In this document: positions 1 through 8,749 of the stretch, in pieces | How the letters are laid out: every line of letters starts with the position of its first letter | How positions within the stretch are numbered: the first letter of the stretch is position 1 | Source of the DNA: Acidobacteriota bacterium | GTDB taxonomy: Bacteria > Acidobacteriota > Blastocatellia > Pyrinomonadales > Pyrinomonadaceae | Direction: 5' to 3' | Assembly (NCBI GenBank): GCA_020199835.1 | Contig: JAIVJV010000009.1 | Span: forward strand, 806,001-870,000 | Length of the DNA stretch: 64,000 bases | Program-made: the position numbers and the translations under genes | The notes under the pieces: generated by a model | Database searches by the model: none | The model's input: the letters and a program-made list of their open reading frames with translations, nothing else | Told to the model about the DNA's origin: nothing

Positions 1-1338
1 TTCCTGAAGAAAATTCTTCACAGGCGCGGCAACCATCACGATCGCAGCCATAGCCGCAACTGCCGCCACGACACGCAACGTGATCTCACCGGAACTGAAC
101 TCGTTGTCGGACCCAAACGCGTAAAGCCCAAACGTGTAAACCGTCACGCCGATGAGCAGCGAGATCGCGAGCGTCGTGAGCGCGTAAACAAAAACGCGTC
201 GCACCACGAGTTCCACGTCCATTAACCGATAACGCAGAACCGAGTAACCAAACGCGAACGGAATCAGGATCAACGGCAACACCACGATGTCCGTGAGCCA
301 ACGATCCGTCGCAGCGCCCCACAGGTAAACCACACCGTAGAGCAGCGTGAACGGCGCGACCGCCAGTACAGTTCCCCACACGACCCACTTCAACTGCTGC
401 CGGACCAAAGCGCTCTTCGCAGTGACGTACGTTCTCACCAGGAGCGCGCCACCGGCCACGAGTCCAACAATAAAGTGAACAAAGCTCAGCCGATAGAAAA
501 CGTCGACGAACGACTCTGACACGCCACCCGCGGTAATTCCAAAAGCTCGCAACGCGCTGCTGAGATAAACAAACGCGCCGAGCGGTAGAAACACGACGGC
601 GGCCATCAACAGCAACACTATCGCCGGCACGTACAGCGCCACGACATACCAGCGGTTCCTGGCAAACAGTTGTTGCTTCGTTGGGTAAAGTACGCAGAAA
701 TGCAGAAACAACGGCGCGAACAGGATGAACGCGGAGTTCTTCAGAAAAGCGACCGCCAGATCAAGATCGCGATAGCTGCCGGTCGGCGTGTAGAAGTGAA
801 AGACAAACGCGGCGAGACAGAGCGTCGCGAAGTGCATGACAAACGGCGCGCGTTCGCCCTGCTTGAACAACACGAAGAAGCCGATGAACAGATACGCCAA
901 CCCGATCAGGTTGATGTAGATAACTCGCGGCGTCCATTTATGAATCGAGCCGAGGTTGTCGAGGTCGGCCCAGTAGTCTCGTGTCTCTTCCGGATAGGAC
1001 GGCCGTTGCATTCGGTAGTGGACCTGCCCGCCGGGCCGTGCCTGATCGAGATAGATCTGCACGTCTCGCGCGTTGACCACTTCGTCGGCCTTGGCCCGCG
1101 GATCGAGCGCGATGCCAATCAAGCGGTCGCCCGGAAGCATCCAGGCCCGTTCCGCCGCAGAACCTTTTTCGATGCTTTTAGCGGTGATTCCCTCGGAGGT
1201 GTCGACCCACTCGACGCCGTCCCAGGCGGGGGTTTCGTGGTTAGCACGCTGCCGAAAGTTGAGGAGGCCGGCACTGATCAAGAGCGCCGCGCCGATCAGC
1301 AAAAACCACGTCCTGGTTGTGAGTACCGAACCCTTCAC
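1..1338 (-). CDS. PDZ-like, multi-TM membrane sensor protein (C-terminus cut by window edge)
   Basis: An open frame runs leftwards from a GTG at 1338 to the window edge with no stop, giving 446 visible residues. Order: one N-terminal TM helix (about residues 8-25); a PDZ-like extracytoplasmic domain (about 30-110) whose GDRLIGI strand is typical of peptide-binding PDZ folds; then about eight hydrophobic helices (about 130-446). An in-frame TGA lies ten codons upstream of the GTG, and GAGGAA sits just before it; a TTG eight codons upstream is an alternative start. This layout matches membrane sensors that continue into a histidine kinase or a phosphatase, but the output domain lies outside the window, so the activity is unknown. 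It lies downstream of the barrel gene at 1507-3255 on the same strand. Confidence 0.75.
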   Translation of the reverse strand, partial: MKGSVLTTRTWFLLIGAALLISAGLLNFRQRANHETPAWDGVEWVDTSEGITAKSIEKGSAAERAWMLPGDRLIGIALDPRAKADEVVNARDVQIYLDQARPGGQVHYRMQRPSYPEETRDYWADLDNLGSIHKWTPRVIYINLIGLAYLFIGFFVLFKQGERAPFVMHFATLCLAAFVFHFYTPTGSYRDLDLAVAFLKNSAFILFAPLFLHFCVLYPTKQQLFARNRWYVVALYVPAIVLLLMAAVVFLPLGAFVYLSSALRAFGITAGGVSESFVDVFYRLSFVHFIVGLVAGGALLVRTYVTAKSALVRQQLKWVVWGTVLAVAPFTLLYGVVYLWGAATDRWLTDIVVLPLILIPFAFGYSVLRYRLMDVELVVRRVFVYALTTLAISLLIGVTVYTFGLYAFGSDNEFSSGEITLRVVAAVAAMAAIVMVAAPVKNFLQE

Positions 1339-1506
1339 TGCTTCCTCAACTTCGCCCAAATTTGGTCATCAATTTCAGCACAGGGCGATCCGACCGTTTT
1401 AGGCAAGGAATGTTCCGAGTGACCGCACGGTGCAAGTCCGGCGTTCTGAGGGCTTAAGCTGTTGAGATCAATCCAACTTTTCGGAATTGTCCGAGAATTT
1501 GGAAGG

Positions 1507-3255
1507 TTAAAATCTGACCGAGATTCCGCCCCGCACAGACCGGCGGCTGTTACCGATGAAAGTTATGAACTCACCATTGTCTGAAGCCGTCTGAGCATCC
1601 AGCAGGTTTCGGGCATCGAGAATGGCTTCCGCCTGGACGGGTAAGCCAAAGCTCGGGAGGTCCTGTGTTATCTGAATACTCAAGGACGGATCGTAAACAC
1701 CGAGTCTTCCGGCGAATGGATCGATCGCGAAAACTGTCGCTTCCGGAGAGAAACGGAAGACGGTTCGCACCTGCGTACCGCTACGGAAACCAGCGCCGAG
1801 TTGTAAGGCCGCCGTTTGGAATAGGGCGTTCTCAAACAGATCGTCAGGACTGGCGAGCCCTGCGGCGGAAAGTCGTTGACCGCGTCCAAACGCATAACCC
1901 GCCGAAGCCGTCCACACGCGATTCAAACGACGCGTGTAAACCACGCGCATGCCGCGCGAAGATCCCTGCTGGTTCGCAACACTCGCGAATGCGTCTCCCG
2001 CGTGACCGGAGAACGCAGTCGCCGGAATGCTTAGCAAGCCGACGCCGCGACCGCTCGTCGTGTCGAAGAACGCAGTCGCTTCAACGTTCGAACTGTTGTC
2101 GAGCACGCGCTCGATGCCGAACTCGAGACGATGACTACGTTCCAGCACTGCCTGTCCATCAACGAAAGCAACGGGCCGGATTGCCTGGCCGCGGAAGACG
2201 ACCTGTTCGTCTTCGAAGGTCGCTACGCTCTGAATGCCATCCTCATCACCGCCTGACGCAAACGCCGCTTTCACGCGCGTACGCGCATTCGCGTCAAACT
2301 GGATTCCGAACCGCGGCGTGAAACTCTGCGCGCCGCCCGCCCCGATGAAGCGCGAATAATCGAGTCCCATCACGATCACGATGCCGTCGCGAACGATCCA
2401 CTCATCAACCGCACGCAACGAAACCTGACCCGCGAGGTCGCCGTGCTCATTACCTCTGCTCGTCCACACCGGCGCTTCGTAACGCAAGCCGGCGGCAGTC
2501 ACACCGACCTTGTGCCGGTCGCCAATGCGAAAACGCGTGGAAGCTTCAAGCCGTTCGGGAGCGTCTTCTGTTCCGGTTTGTCCGGCAAAGATGAGCTCAA
2601 CCTGATCGGAGATCCGAGTAGAGATGGCGAAGTTAAGACCGACGTAAGACGAAGAAAATGCGTTGGTCGCGAAAAAGTTTTCCAGAACACCGTGAGTTCG
2701 GTTTCGCGATCTGGCACTCGACGACCCGTACTCTGAGTTGATCTCAGGCGCGCTTTCCGTCGCCGCTTCACCGTCAGTGATCGCCTGGATCGTTGCGTCT
2801 TCGCCTTCCTGCGCCTGGAAGATCGAGCGCCGTGTATGCGAATTACGAAGCGTCCACTTCACGTCTTCGCGATCGCGGCGTCGTTCCGGAAGCGTGTTGC
2901 CGTAACCGACTGGTTCAAGATTAAATTTGTATACGAGTTCCTGCTGAGCCTTAACGTCCACCGCATTGAACGCGACTTCACTGAAGCCGATCGCGATCGC
3001 CTTGATGCCATAACGTCCCGGCGTCACCTTCGCGATGAACTTTCCATGCTTGTCGGTGGAGGTGTGTTTCACCGTGTGTTTGGGAGCGCCTTCGCGGGCT
3101 AGAGACACGAGTGCTCCGGCGAGCGGAGTTCCCTTGTTGTCGGTAACGATTCCGGAGATGATCGCGAGATTCTTGGAACTGCCGGCTTCAATCGGGATTG
3201 CCGACAAGGAAATGAGTGTGAGCAACGATAAGCTCAGACCGACGACTCTTCTCAT
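1507..3255 (-). CDS. Outer-membrane beta-barrel protein with N-terminal carboxypeptidase-regulatory-like domain
   Basis: 582 residues. A signal peptide (about 1-24) is followed by a carboxypeptidase-regulatory-like beta-sandwich (about 30-115; pattern ISGIVTDNKGTPLAGALVSL). After a charged linker (about 120-190) there are alternating beta-strands up to a C-terminal phenylalanine (ISVRF), the usual barrel assembly signal. I do not see a TonB plug domain between sandwich and barrel, and the protein is much shorter than the roughly 1000-residue Oar-type receptors, so the substrate and even TonB dependence are uncertain. The ATG at 3255 follows a GGAGG ribosome-binding site. A good promoter lies about 105 bases upstream (3362-3390). 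Confidence 0.8.
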   Translation of the reverse strand: MRRVVGLSLSLLTLISLSAIPIEAGSSKNLAIISGIVTDNKGTPLAGALVSLAREGAPKHTVKHTSTDKHGKFIAKVTPGRYGIKAIAIGFSEVAFNAVDVKAQQELVYKFNLEPVGYGNTLPERRRDREDVKWTLRNSHTRRSIFQAQEGEDATIQAITDGEAATESAPEINSEYGSSSARSRNRTHGVLENFFATNAFSSSYVGLNFAISTRISDQVELIFAGQTGTEDAPERLEASTRFRIGDRHKVGVTAAGLRYEAPVWTSRGNEHGDLAGQVSLRAVDEWIVRDGIVIVMGLDYSRFIGAGGAQSFTPRFGIQFDANARTRVKAAFASGGDEDGIQSVATFEDEQVVFRGQAIRPVAFVDGQAVLERSHRLEFGIERVLDNSSNVEATAFFDTTSGRGVGLLSIPATAFSGHAGDAFASVANQQGSSRGMRVVYTRRLNRVWTASAGYAFGRGQRLSAAGLASPDDLFENALFQTAALQLGAGFRSGTQVRTVFRFSPEATVFAIDPFAGRLGVYDPSLSIQITQDLPSFGLPVQAEAILDARNLLDAQTASDNGEFITFIGNSRRSVRGGISVRF

Positions 3256-3361
3256 GCGTTACGACCTCCGCTACGAAAGTCCCACTGGCCGCCTAATTCG
3301 AGGTGAAAGGCCGAACCGGTTCACGAGGAGACTTACAAGAACCAGCACAATTAAGGTGAAC

Positions 3362-3390
3362 ATTGTCGTTCAGGCCCCAAATACTGTCAA
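3362..3390 (-). promoter_or_regulatory. Sigma-70-type promoter for the barrel protein
   Basis: On the minus strand there is a perfect -35 TTGACA (3390-3385), a 17-bp spacer and a -10 GACAAT (3367-3362, four of six consensus bases). Transcription would start near 3355, leaving about a 100-base leader before the ATG at 3255. It sits in the 259-bp divergent gap shared with the M16 protease gene. Confidence 0.65.
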
Positions 3391-3413
3391 GAACGGGCGG
3401 TATTTTGCCTCAT

Positions 3414-3443
3414 TTGCCGCCCCGTTTTAGAGCGTGCTAGGAT
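3414..3443 (+). promoter_or_regulatory. Possible promoter for the M16 protease gene
   Basis: TTGCCG (3414-3419), an 18-bp spacer and TAGGAT (3438-3443) each match four of six consensus bases. It lies 70 bases upstream of the chosen ATG at 3515, back to back with the stronger minus-strand promoter. Confidence 0.35.
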
Positions 3444-3514
3444 TCAGACCCCCTAATCAGCCGCGATGCGCGTTTGACCTTATTTTTCGTTCAACTGATT
3501 TCGGTTCCCGGCAA

Positions 3515-4795
3515 ATGATCGACGAAATTCAAACCACGAGACTTCCGAATGGCATTGCCGTCCTGACTGAGCACATGCCCGGACTCAGGTCGGTAACCGC
3601 CGGAATCTGGGTTCGCCGCGGTTCTCGTCATGAAGCGCCTGAGATCAACGGCATCTGCCACTTCATCGAACACGCTGTTTTCAAAGGCACTCGGCACCGA
3701 AGTGCACACGATATTGCCGTAGAAACCGATCGGTTGGGGGGTCACCTTGATGCGTATACAACGCATGAGATGACGGGATTCACTACAAAGGTTGCGGACA
3801 CCGCCTTATCGCAGGCGATGGAATTGCTCGCGGACCTCGTTTCCAACCCGCGTTTCGAACAGGAAGATCTCGAACGCGAGCAAAGAGTCATCCTCGAAGA
3901 AATGAAAATGGTCGAGGACACGCCCGACGAGCTGCTCGGCGAACTCTTCAACGCAGCGTATTTCCCGAATCAACCACTCGGACGCCCGATTGAAGGCACG
4001 CGAGAAACTGTTCCGACCTTCGATCACAAAACTACCGTCGCGTTTCACGCGCGCGAGTTCTCGTACAGCAACCTCGTCGTAGCCGCAGCCGGAAACGTAG
4101 ACCACAATCGTTTGGTCGAACTGGTCGGACGGTCGTTCAACGGCTGCGAGAGTGGGGCTGGCGCGCGACCACACACGCTCGACGCGGGCCGGCCTCGTCC
4201 AGCGGCGCCGATCCTGATCGAACAAAAGAACGAACTCGAACAAGCTCATCTCGTACTCGCAACTCCGTGGCCGTCTGCCTTGAACGAAGATCGTTACGCC
4301 GCGAGTTTGCTCGGCTCTATCATCGGCGGTGGCACGTCTAGCCGTTTGTGGCAGAAGATTCGTGAAGAACGTGGTCTGGCGTATTCCGTCGGCGCGGCGG
4401 GTAGCGCATTTTCCGACGTTGGCGTCTTCAATATTTACGCCGGCACTTCACCGGACCATCTCGACGAGGCGTTGGAGCTTTCGTTGAAAGAGTTGCGCGA
4501 AATCGTACGGAACAGCGTGACGGAAGAAGAGCTGCGCATCGCGAAGGAACAGGCCATCTCTTCGATCCTGCTCGGACTCGAATCATCAAGCGCGCGCGCC
4601 GGCACACTCGCGCGCCAGGAGATCATTCACGGTCGTCGCATCTCGCCTGACGAAGTCATCGAAAAACTCCGCAAGACCACTATCGAACAGCTTCAGGAAA
4701 TCGCGCGCACTTACTTCAAATCAGAAACCGTCGCGCTCGGCGCGCTCGGCAACCTCAACGGCTTTAAAGTCGATCGCTCTCGCCTGGCAATCTGA
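3515..4795 (+). CDS. M16 family zinc metallopeptidase (processing-peptidase-like)
   Basis: 426 residues from the ATG at 3515. The frame is open further upstream, but the protein homology pattern begins at MIDEIQTTRLPNG, so the upstream ATG at 3434 is not used here. The inverted zinc motif HXXEH is present as HFIEH near residue 49, with the distal Glu ligand expected in the EDTPDELLGELF segment about 75 residues later. The C-terminal half has the inactive M16 repeat with the GGGTSSRLWQKIREERGLAYSV substrate-binding stretch near residue 275. Single-chain bacterial members of this length are cytoplasmic or cell-associated peptidases of the mitochondrial-processing-peptidase type. It starts a plus-strand run ending with purB. 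Confidence 0.9.
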   Translation: MIDEIQTTRLPNGIAVLTEHMPGLRSVTAGIWVRRGSRHEAPEINGICHFIEHAVFKGTRHRSAHDIAVETDRLGGHLDAYTTHEMTGFTTKVADTALSQAMELLADLVSNPRFEQEDLEREQRVILEEMKMVEDTPDELLGELFNAAYFPNQPLGRPIEGTRETVPTFDHKTTVAFHAREFSYSNLVVAAAGNVDHNRLVELVGRSFNGCESGAGARPHTLDAGRPRPAAPILIEQKNELEQAHLVLATPWPSALNEDRYAASLLGSIIGGGTSSRLWQKIREERGLAYSVGAAGSAFSDVGVFNIYAGTSPDHLDEALELSLKELREIVRNSVTEEELRIAKEQAISSILLGLESSSARAGTLARQEIIHGRRISPDEVIEKLRKTTIEQLQEIARTYFKSETVALGALGNLNGFKVDRSRLAI

Positions 4796-4810
4796 TATAG
4801 TTGCCCGCCA

Positions 4811-5635
4811 ATGAAACTTACCGTTCTCGGTAGTGGATCAACTGGTAACGCAGTAATGATCGTCGCCGGTAATACGCGCGTGCTGGTTGACGCCGGTTTG
4901 AGTGCCAAGGAGATCGTGCGGCGGCTCGCGATGGTCGGCGAGGACGCGCAACGACTCGACGGAGTACTCGTCACGCACGAACACGGCGATCATGCAGGCG
5001 GACTGCGCGTGCTGCTCGGCACCGTTGATTGTCCCGTTTACATCTCAGCGCAAACACTCGACGCTTACGTCAGCGAACGTTTCAACGTTAACAACGAAGA
5101 GCCACGCCGCCGCGAGAAAGCGTTACGCAATCGCGTCGAGCAGATCGAGTCGAGCAAAGACTTCCGCATCGGCGAGATCGATTTTCATCCGTTCACGATT
5201 CCCCACGATGCTGTCGATAACTTCGGCTTCACCGCAACTCACCACGGTGTGAAGATTGCGACAGTCATGGATTTCGGCCATATCACCACGCTCGTCTCAG
5301 AACAACTCCGCGGCTGCGCCGCGATCGTGATCGAGTCGAACCATAGTCGCGACATGCTCAAGGCGTGTGACAATTACCCGTGGGATCTCAAACAGCGCAT
5401 TCTGTCGCGTCTCGGTCACCTTTCGAACGAAGATCTCGCAGACTGGATCAGAGACGGATTCGACGGCGCCGCCAAATACATCGTGCTCGCGCACCTCTCG
5501 CAGCGTGCAAACAATCCATATTTGGCTAAGATAAACGCCGAAGTCGCGTTGCAGGAGAAGACGCCGTTGTTTCCGTGTGAGACGGAAATCTGCCTGTCCT
5601 ATCCGAAGGAGCCCACGCCCTGGATCGAGGTCTAA
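4811..5635 (+). CDS. MBL-fold metallohydrolase, WalJ/YycJ-like
   Basis: 274 residues. It has the metallo-beta-lactamase signature THEHGDHAGG near residue 54, followed by the HDAVDNFGF segment that supplies a further metal ligand, and a C-terminal HLS motif (AHLSQRANNP). The N-terminus MKLTVLGSGSTGNA is characteristic of the WalJ/YycJ branch of small phosphodiesterase-like MBL proteins, some of which are reported to be exonucleases. It begins 15 bases after the M16 gene, so the two are probably cotranscribed. Its 3' end overlaps the inferred start of the following lipoprotein by 16 bases and contains that gene's ribosome-binding site. Confidence 0.88.
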   Translation: MKLTVLGSGSTGNAVMIVAGNTRVLVDAGLSAKEIVRRLAMVGEDAQRLDGVLVTHEHGDHAGGLRVLLGTVDCPVYISAQTLDAYVSERFNVNNEEPRRREKALRNRVEQIESSKDFRIGEIDFHPFTIPHDAVDNFGFTATHHGVKIATVMDFGHITTLVSEQLRGCAAIVIESNHSRDMLKACDNYPWDLKQRILSRLGHLSNEDLADWIRDGFDGAAKYIVLAHLSQRANNPYLAKINAEVALQEKTPLFPCETEICLSYPKEPTPWIEV

Positions 5636-6057
5636 AAGCCGTCACAGTTTGTTTGCTTTTGGCAATCGTGTCCGCCTGTGGTCAAGGCAATGAGAGGGGC
5701 CGGGTTCCGGTCGAGGTTCAGGAAGTCGTCAACACAGTCGGCGACCAGCTTGCGCAGGAACGTTACGAACAGATCTACAATGAGTCGTCGGATCTGTGGA
5801 AGCAGGACGCTTCGCTCGAGCAATCGAATCAAGTCTTCAAAACCCTGCGGGAGAAACTCGGCCGAGTCGAAAGCCGCGCGCTTCATTCAGCAACCGAACA
5901 GCAAAACTCGGGTGGCGCGTTGAAGGGACATGTGTACATACTCAGTTATCAGACGCGCTTCGAACGCGGCGAAGGCATGGAGACTTTCACGTTAGTCGAA
6001 CAGAACGGCCGCTGGTTGCTGGCGCGTTACTTTGTTAATTCCACGGCTCTTAAATAA
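5620..6057 (+). CDS. Small lipoprotein, DUF4019-like, probable CTG start
   Basis: The first ATG/GTG/TTG-type start in this frame is TTG 5653, which would give a poor signal peptide. From CTG at 5620 the product is 145 residues with a proper lipoprotein leader: basic n-region (DRGLK), hydrophobic core (AVTVCLLLAI) and lipobox VSAC at residues 17-20. GAAGGAG at 5605-5611 lies eight bases upstream of that CTG, inside the end of the WalJ-like gene. The frame is closed upstream by TGA at 5578. The mature part has a SREL-like central segment (LGRVESRAL) and a C-terminal WLLARYFV strand that resemble DUF4019 proteins, whose function is unknown. It ends two bases before purB. Confidence 0.7.
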   Translation: MDRGLKAVTVCLLLAIVSACGQGNERGRVPVEVQEVVNTVGDQLAQERYEQIYNESSDLWKQDASLEQSNQVFKTLREKLGRVESRALHSATEQQNSGGALKGHVYILSYQTRFERGEGMETFTLVEQNGRWLLARYFVNSTALK

Positions 6058-6059
6058 AG

Positions 6060-7355
6060 ATGATCGATCGTTACACCTTGCCCGAAATGGGCGCGCTCTG
6101 GTCTGAGCAAAACAAGTTTCAGAAGTGGCTGGATGTGGAGATCGCGGTGTGTGAAGTGCACGCCGAGAACGGGATCATTCCGCGCGACGCGTTGGAACAG
6201 ATCAAAGCGCGCGCGAAGTTCTCCGTCGAACGCATCAATGAAATAGAGAAGACGACGAATCACGACGTCATCGCGTTCACGACCAATCTTGCGGAGTCGA
6301 TCGGTGAAGCGAGCCGGTTTGTTCACTACGGCCTTACTTCTTCCGACGTAGTCGACACCGCGAACGCGCTCTTGCTTCGCGACGCCGCAGACATACTGCT
6401 CAAGAAGATCGATGCCTTGATCGACGTGTTGCGGCGGCGTGCGATCGAATTCAAGAACACGCCGCAAGTCGGACGCACGCACGGAATTCACGCGGAACCG
6501 ACGTCATTCGGCTTAACGTTCGCGTTGTGGTTTGACGAAATGCGTCGGAACCGCGAACGGCTGCTGCGCGCGAAGGAAGCAGTCGCGGTGGGCAAGATCA
6601 GTGGCGCTGTCGGCGCATTTGCGCATCTCGACCCGTCCGTGGAAGAGAAAGTTTGCGGCCGGCTCGGGTTGAAACCCGCGCCGGTTTCGACGCAGGTGAT
6701 TCAGCGCGACAACTATGCCGAGTATCTCAGCGCGCTCGCGATAATCGCGTCGTCGCTGGAAAAGTTTGCGTTGAATGTTCGTCACTGGCAGCGCACCGAA
6801 GTGCGCGAAGCGCAGGAACGTTTCACCAAGGGTCAGAAGGGATCGAGCGCGATGCCGCACAAACGCAATCCGATCATCTCGGAGCGCATCTGCGGCATGG
6901 CACGCATCGTTCGCGCGAACAGCCTCGTGGGACTCGAAAACATCGCGCTCTGGCACGAGCGCGACATCTCGCATTCATCCGCCGAACGCGTGGTGTTGCC
7001 CGATTCGAGCATCGCGCTGGACTACATGCTTCAGAAAGCGATCGGCTTGATCGATGGCCTTGTGGTCTATCCCGAGCGAATGCTGGAAAACCTCGGCGCA
7101 ACACGCGGACTGATCTTCAGTGGCCAACTGCTGCTGGCGCTCACGAACACAGGCGTCTCACGTGAGACGGCGTACGAGTGGGTGCAGCGCAATGCAATGC
7201 GGGTTTGGGACGAAGACCGCGACTTTCACGCCCTCGTGAAAGCGGATGCGGACATCACGTCGCGGTTGTCGGCCGCAGAGATCGATCGCACGTTCTCGCT
7301 GGATCATTACCTGCGGAACGTGGATCAGATCTTCAAACGGTTAGGAATTATTTAG
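6060..7355 (+). CDS. purB: Adenylosuccinate lyase
   Basis: 431 residues. It catalyses fumarate release from adenylosuccinate and from SAICAR in purine synthesis. The fumarase/aspartase signature GSSAMPHKRNP is at about residues 261-271, with TSSDVVDTA near 93 and the VGRTHGIHAEP segment near 138 supplying active-site histidines. Length and motifs are those of the bacterial homotetrameric enzyme. It ends eight bases inside the convergent gene at 7348-7758. purS and purQ follow 440 bases downstream on the same strand, so purine genes are grouped here. The coding sequence contains a 16-bp palindrome resembling parS at 7154-7169. Confidence 0.97.
   Translation: MIDRYTLPEMGALWSEQNKFQKWLDVEIAVCEVHAENGIIPRDALEQIKARAKFSVERINEIEKTTNHDVIAFTTNLAESIGEASRFVHYGLTSSDVVDTANALLLRDAADILLKKIDALIDVLRRRAIEFKNTPQVGRTHGIHAEPTSFGLTFALWFDEMRRNRERLLRAKEAVAVGKISGAVGAFAHLDPSVEEKVCGRLGLKPAPVSTQVIQRDNYAEYLSALAIIASSLEKFALNVRHWQRTEVREAQERFTKGQKGSSAMPHKRNPIISERICGMARIVRANSLVGLENIALWHERDISHSSAERVVLPDSSIALDYMLQKAIGLIDGLVVYPERMLENLGATRGLIFSGQLLLALTNTGVSRETAYEWVQRNAMRVWDEDRDFHALVKADADITSRLSAAEIDRTFSLDHYLRNVDQIFKRLGII
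7154..7169. promoter_or_regulatory. Candidate parS site (16-bp perfect palindrome) inside purB
   Basis: CGTCTCACGTGAGACG is perfectly self-complementary and matches the conserved bacterial parS sequence TGTTTCACGTGAAACA at 12 of 16 positions, with symmetric substitutions. It lies about 21 kb from the probable oriC and 30 kb from parAB, within the range where parS sites usually cluster. It encodes VSRET, a conserved PurB segment, so coincidence is possible. Confidence 0.4.
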
Positions 7356-7758
7356 TAGAGAATTTCTCCGCGAAATTGCCGATGACCGGCAGCTTGAAGT
7401 ACTGGCCCTGAAACGCCTTCACGAGGCACATGATCACCGCGATAAGCACTCCGACGCCGAAAACGAACCAGATCAAAGTGGCGAGCAAGGTAAAGAGACC
7501 ACCCAAAGCGTCTCCGATAGCTGCGCCGATGATCACCATAACAACTGTCAGGATCCACATCGCGATCGCCACGACCGCAACCAGGACGCTGAGCAGGATC
7601 GACTGCATCGCATGGAATTTCACGAAACGGCTGTCCTTCTCGATCAGGAAAAAGACCAGGCCCCCTATCCAGCCCAAAATGTAGGCCAGCAATGCGGCAA
7701 CGTTTTCGTCGAGCCCTGTACTTGATTTGACCATTTGGACGGGCGGCGGGTTTTGCAT
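7348..7758 (-). CDS. DUF4870/Tic20-like membrane protein
   Basis: 136 residues from the ATG at 7758, preceded by a GGAG ribosome-binding site; the longer frame to 7809 adds an unlikely N-terminus that runs into the purS leader. A short soluble N-terminus (QNPPPVQMVKSSTGLDENVAALLAYI) leads into three or four TM helices, with the KDSRFVKFHAMQS loop typical of DUF4870 proteins, a family of unknown function distantly related to Tic20. The last eight bases overlap the end of purB convergently, and the start is 40 bases from the divergent purS start. Confidence 0.8.
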   Translation of the reverse strand: MQNPPPVQMVKSSTGLDENVAALLAYILGWIGGLVFFLIEKDSRFVKFHAMQSILLSVLVAVVAIAMWILTVVMVIIGAAIGDALGGLFTLLATLIWFVFGVGVLIAVIMCLVKAFQGQYFKLPVIGNFAEKFSTK

Positions 7759-7798
7759 TATAAGTTTCTCCTTGGGACGGTTTGAGCCGGAGATATTA

Positions 7799-8044
7799 AT
7801 GAAAGCCAAAGTTTATGTAAACCTGAAGGCCGGGGTGCTTGATCCGCAGGGCAAAGCGATCCAGCATTCGGTCGAGTTGCTCGGATTTTCCGGGATCTCG
7901 GACGTGCGCCAGGGCAAGTATTTTGAGATCGCGCTGGACGACTCAGTGGATACGCAACGCGCCCGCGAGTCGGTGGAAAAGATGGCGCGCGAGGTTTTGT
8001 CCAACCCGATAATTGAAGACTACCGCGTGGAGATAGAAGCGTGA
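7799..8044 (+). CDS. purS: Phosphoribosylformylglycinamidine synthase subunit PurS
   Basis: 81 residues from the ATG at 7799, seven bases after GGAG. It is the small bridging subunit of the three-part FGAM synthase (PurS-PurQ-PurL) that couples glutaminase to synthetase. The N-terminal strand [17 protein letters not shown] and the RQGKYFEI segment are diagnostic. Its stop overlaps the GTG start of purQ by four bases, so the two are translationally coupled. purL is not in the window. Confidence 0.95.
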   Translation: MKAKVYVNLKAGVLDPQGKAIQHSVELLGFSGISDVRQGKYFEIALDDSVDTQRARESVEKMAREVLSNPIIEDYRVEIEA

Positions 8045-8739
8045 AGTTTGGAGTAATAGTTTTTCCCGGGTCTAATTGCGATCACGACGCGTATCACGTG
8101 ATCTCAAAACACGTCGGCCAGCCGGTGGACTTCATCTGGCATCGGGAAACGGATTTGAGCAGTTATGACGCCGTGATCATTCCCGGCGGCTTTTCCTACG
8201 GCGACTACCTGCGCGCAGGCGCGCTCGCAAGGTTTTCTCCGGTGATGAACTCTGTGAAGAAGTTTGCCGACACTGGACGGCTGGTGCTCGGTATCTGCAA
8301 CGGCTTTCAGATCCTTTGCGAAGCAGGACTGCTGCCGGGCGCGCTCATCCGCAATCGAGACCTGCACTTCATTTGCGAACATGTTTTCGTGCGCGTCGAA
8401 ACGTCTGACAGCCCGTTCACTAACGAACTCCAGCGCGGTGCCGTGTTGCGTATTCCGATCGCGCACGCCGAAGGTAACTACGTTTGCGACGATCAAACGC
8501 TCGCCGAGCTGCAACGCGAGGATCGCATCGTCTTTCGCTACTGCGAACAGGACGGAACGGTCACTGACGCCGCTAACCCAAACGGCTCGCGTGACAACAT
8601 CGCCGGCATTTGTAACCGCGAACGTAACGTGCTCGGACTGATGCCGCACCCGGAACGCGCGTGCGAAGATCTCCTCGGTTCCAGCGAGGGCCGTGACATT
8701 TTTCGCTCGCTCGCGGCAACACTTGCCGCTGCCGCTTGA
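8041..8739 (+). CDS. purQ: Phosphoribosylformylglycinamidine synthase subunit PurQ
   Basis: 232 residues from a GTG in a GTGA overlap with purS. Class I glutamine amidotransferase supplying ammonia to PurL. The nucleophile Cys is in GICNGFQIL (about residue 86), and the catalytic His and Glu lie in the C-terminal MPHPERA segment. The oxyanion region FPGSNCDHD is at the N-terminus. It is followed ten bases later by the DsbA-like gene. Confidence 0.96.
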   Translation: MKFGVIVFPGSNCDHDAYHVISKHVGQPVDFIWHRETDLSSYDAVIIPGGFSYGDYLRAGALARFSPVMNSVKKFADTGRLVLGICNGFQILCEAGLLPGALIRNRDLHFICEHVFVRVETSDSPFTNELQRGAVLRIPIAHAEGNYVCDDQTLAELQREDRIVFRYCEQDGTVTDAANPNGSRDNIAGICNRERNVLGLMPHPERACEDLLGSSEGRDIFRSLAATLAAAA

Positions 8740-8749
8740 GACTCGAAAC

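Noticed and set aside
670..1422. 250-codon plus-strand ORF near the left edge
   Set aside because: The opposite strand encodes a coherent PDZ/multi-TM protein through the same bases; the plus-strand translation is low-complexity and charged.
1665..2321. 218-codon plus-strand ORF
   Set aside because: Antisense to the barrel protein; Arg-rich translation without recognisable domain.
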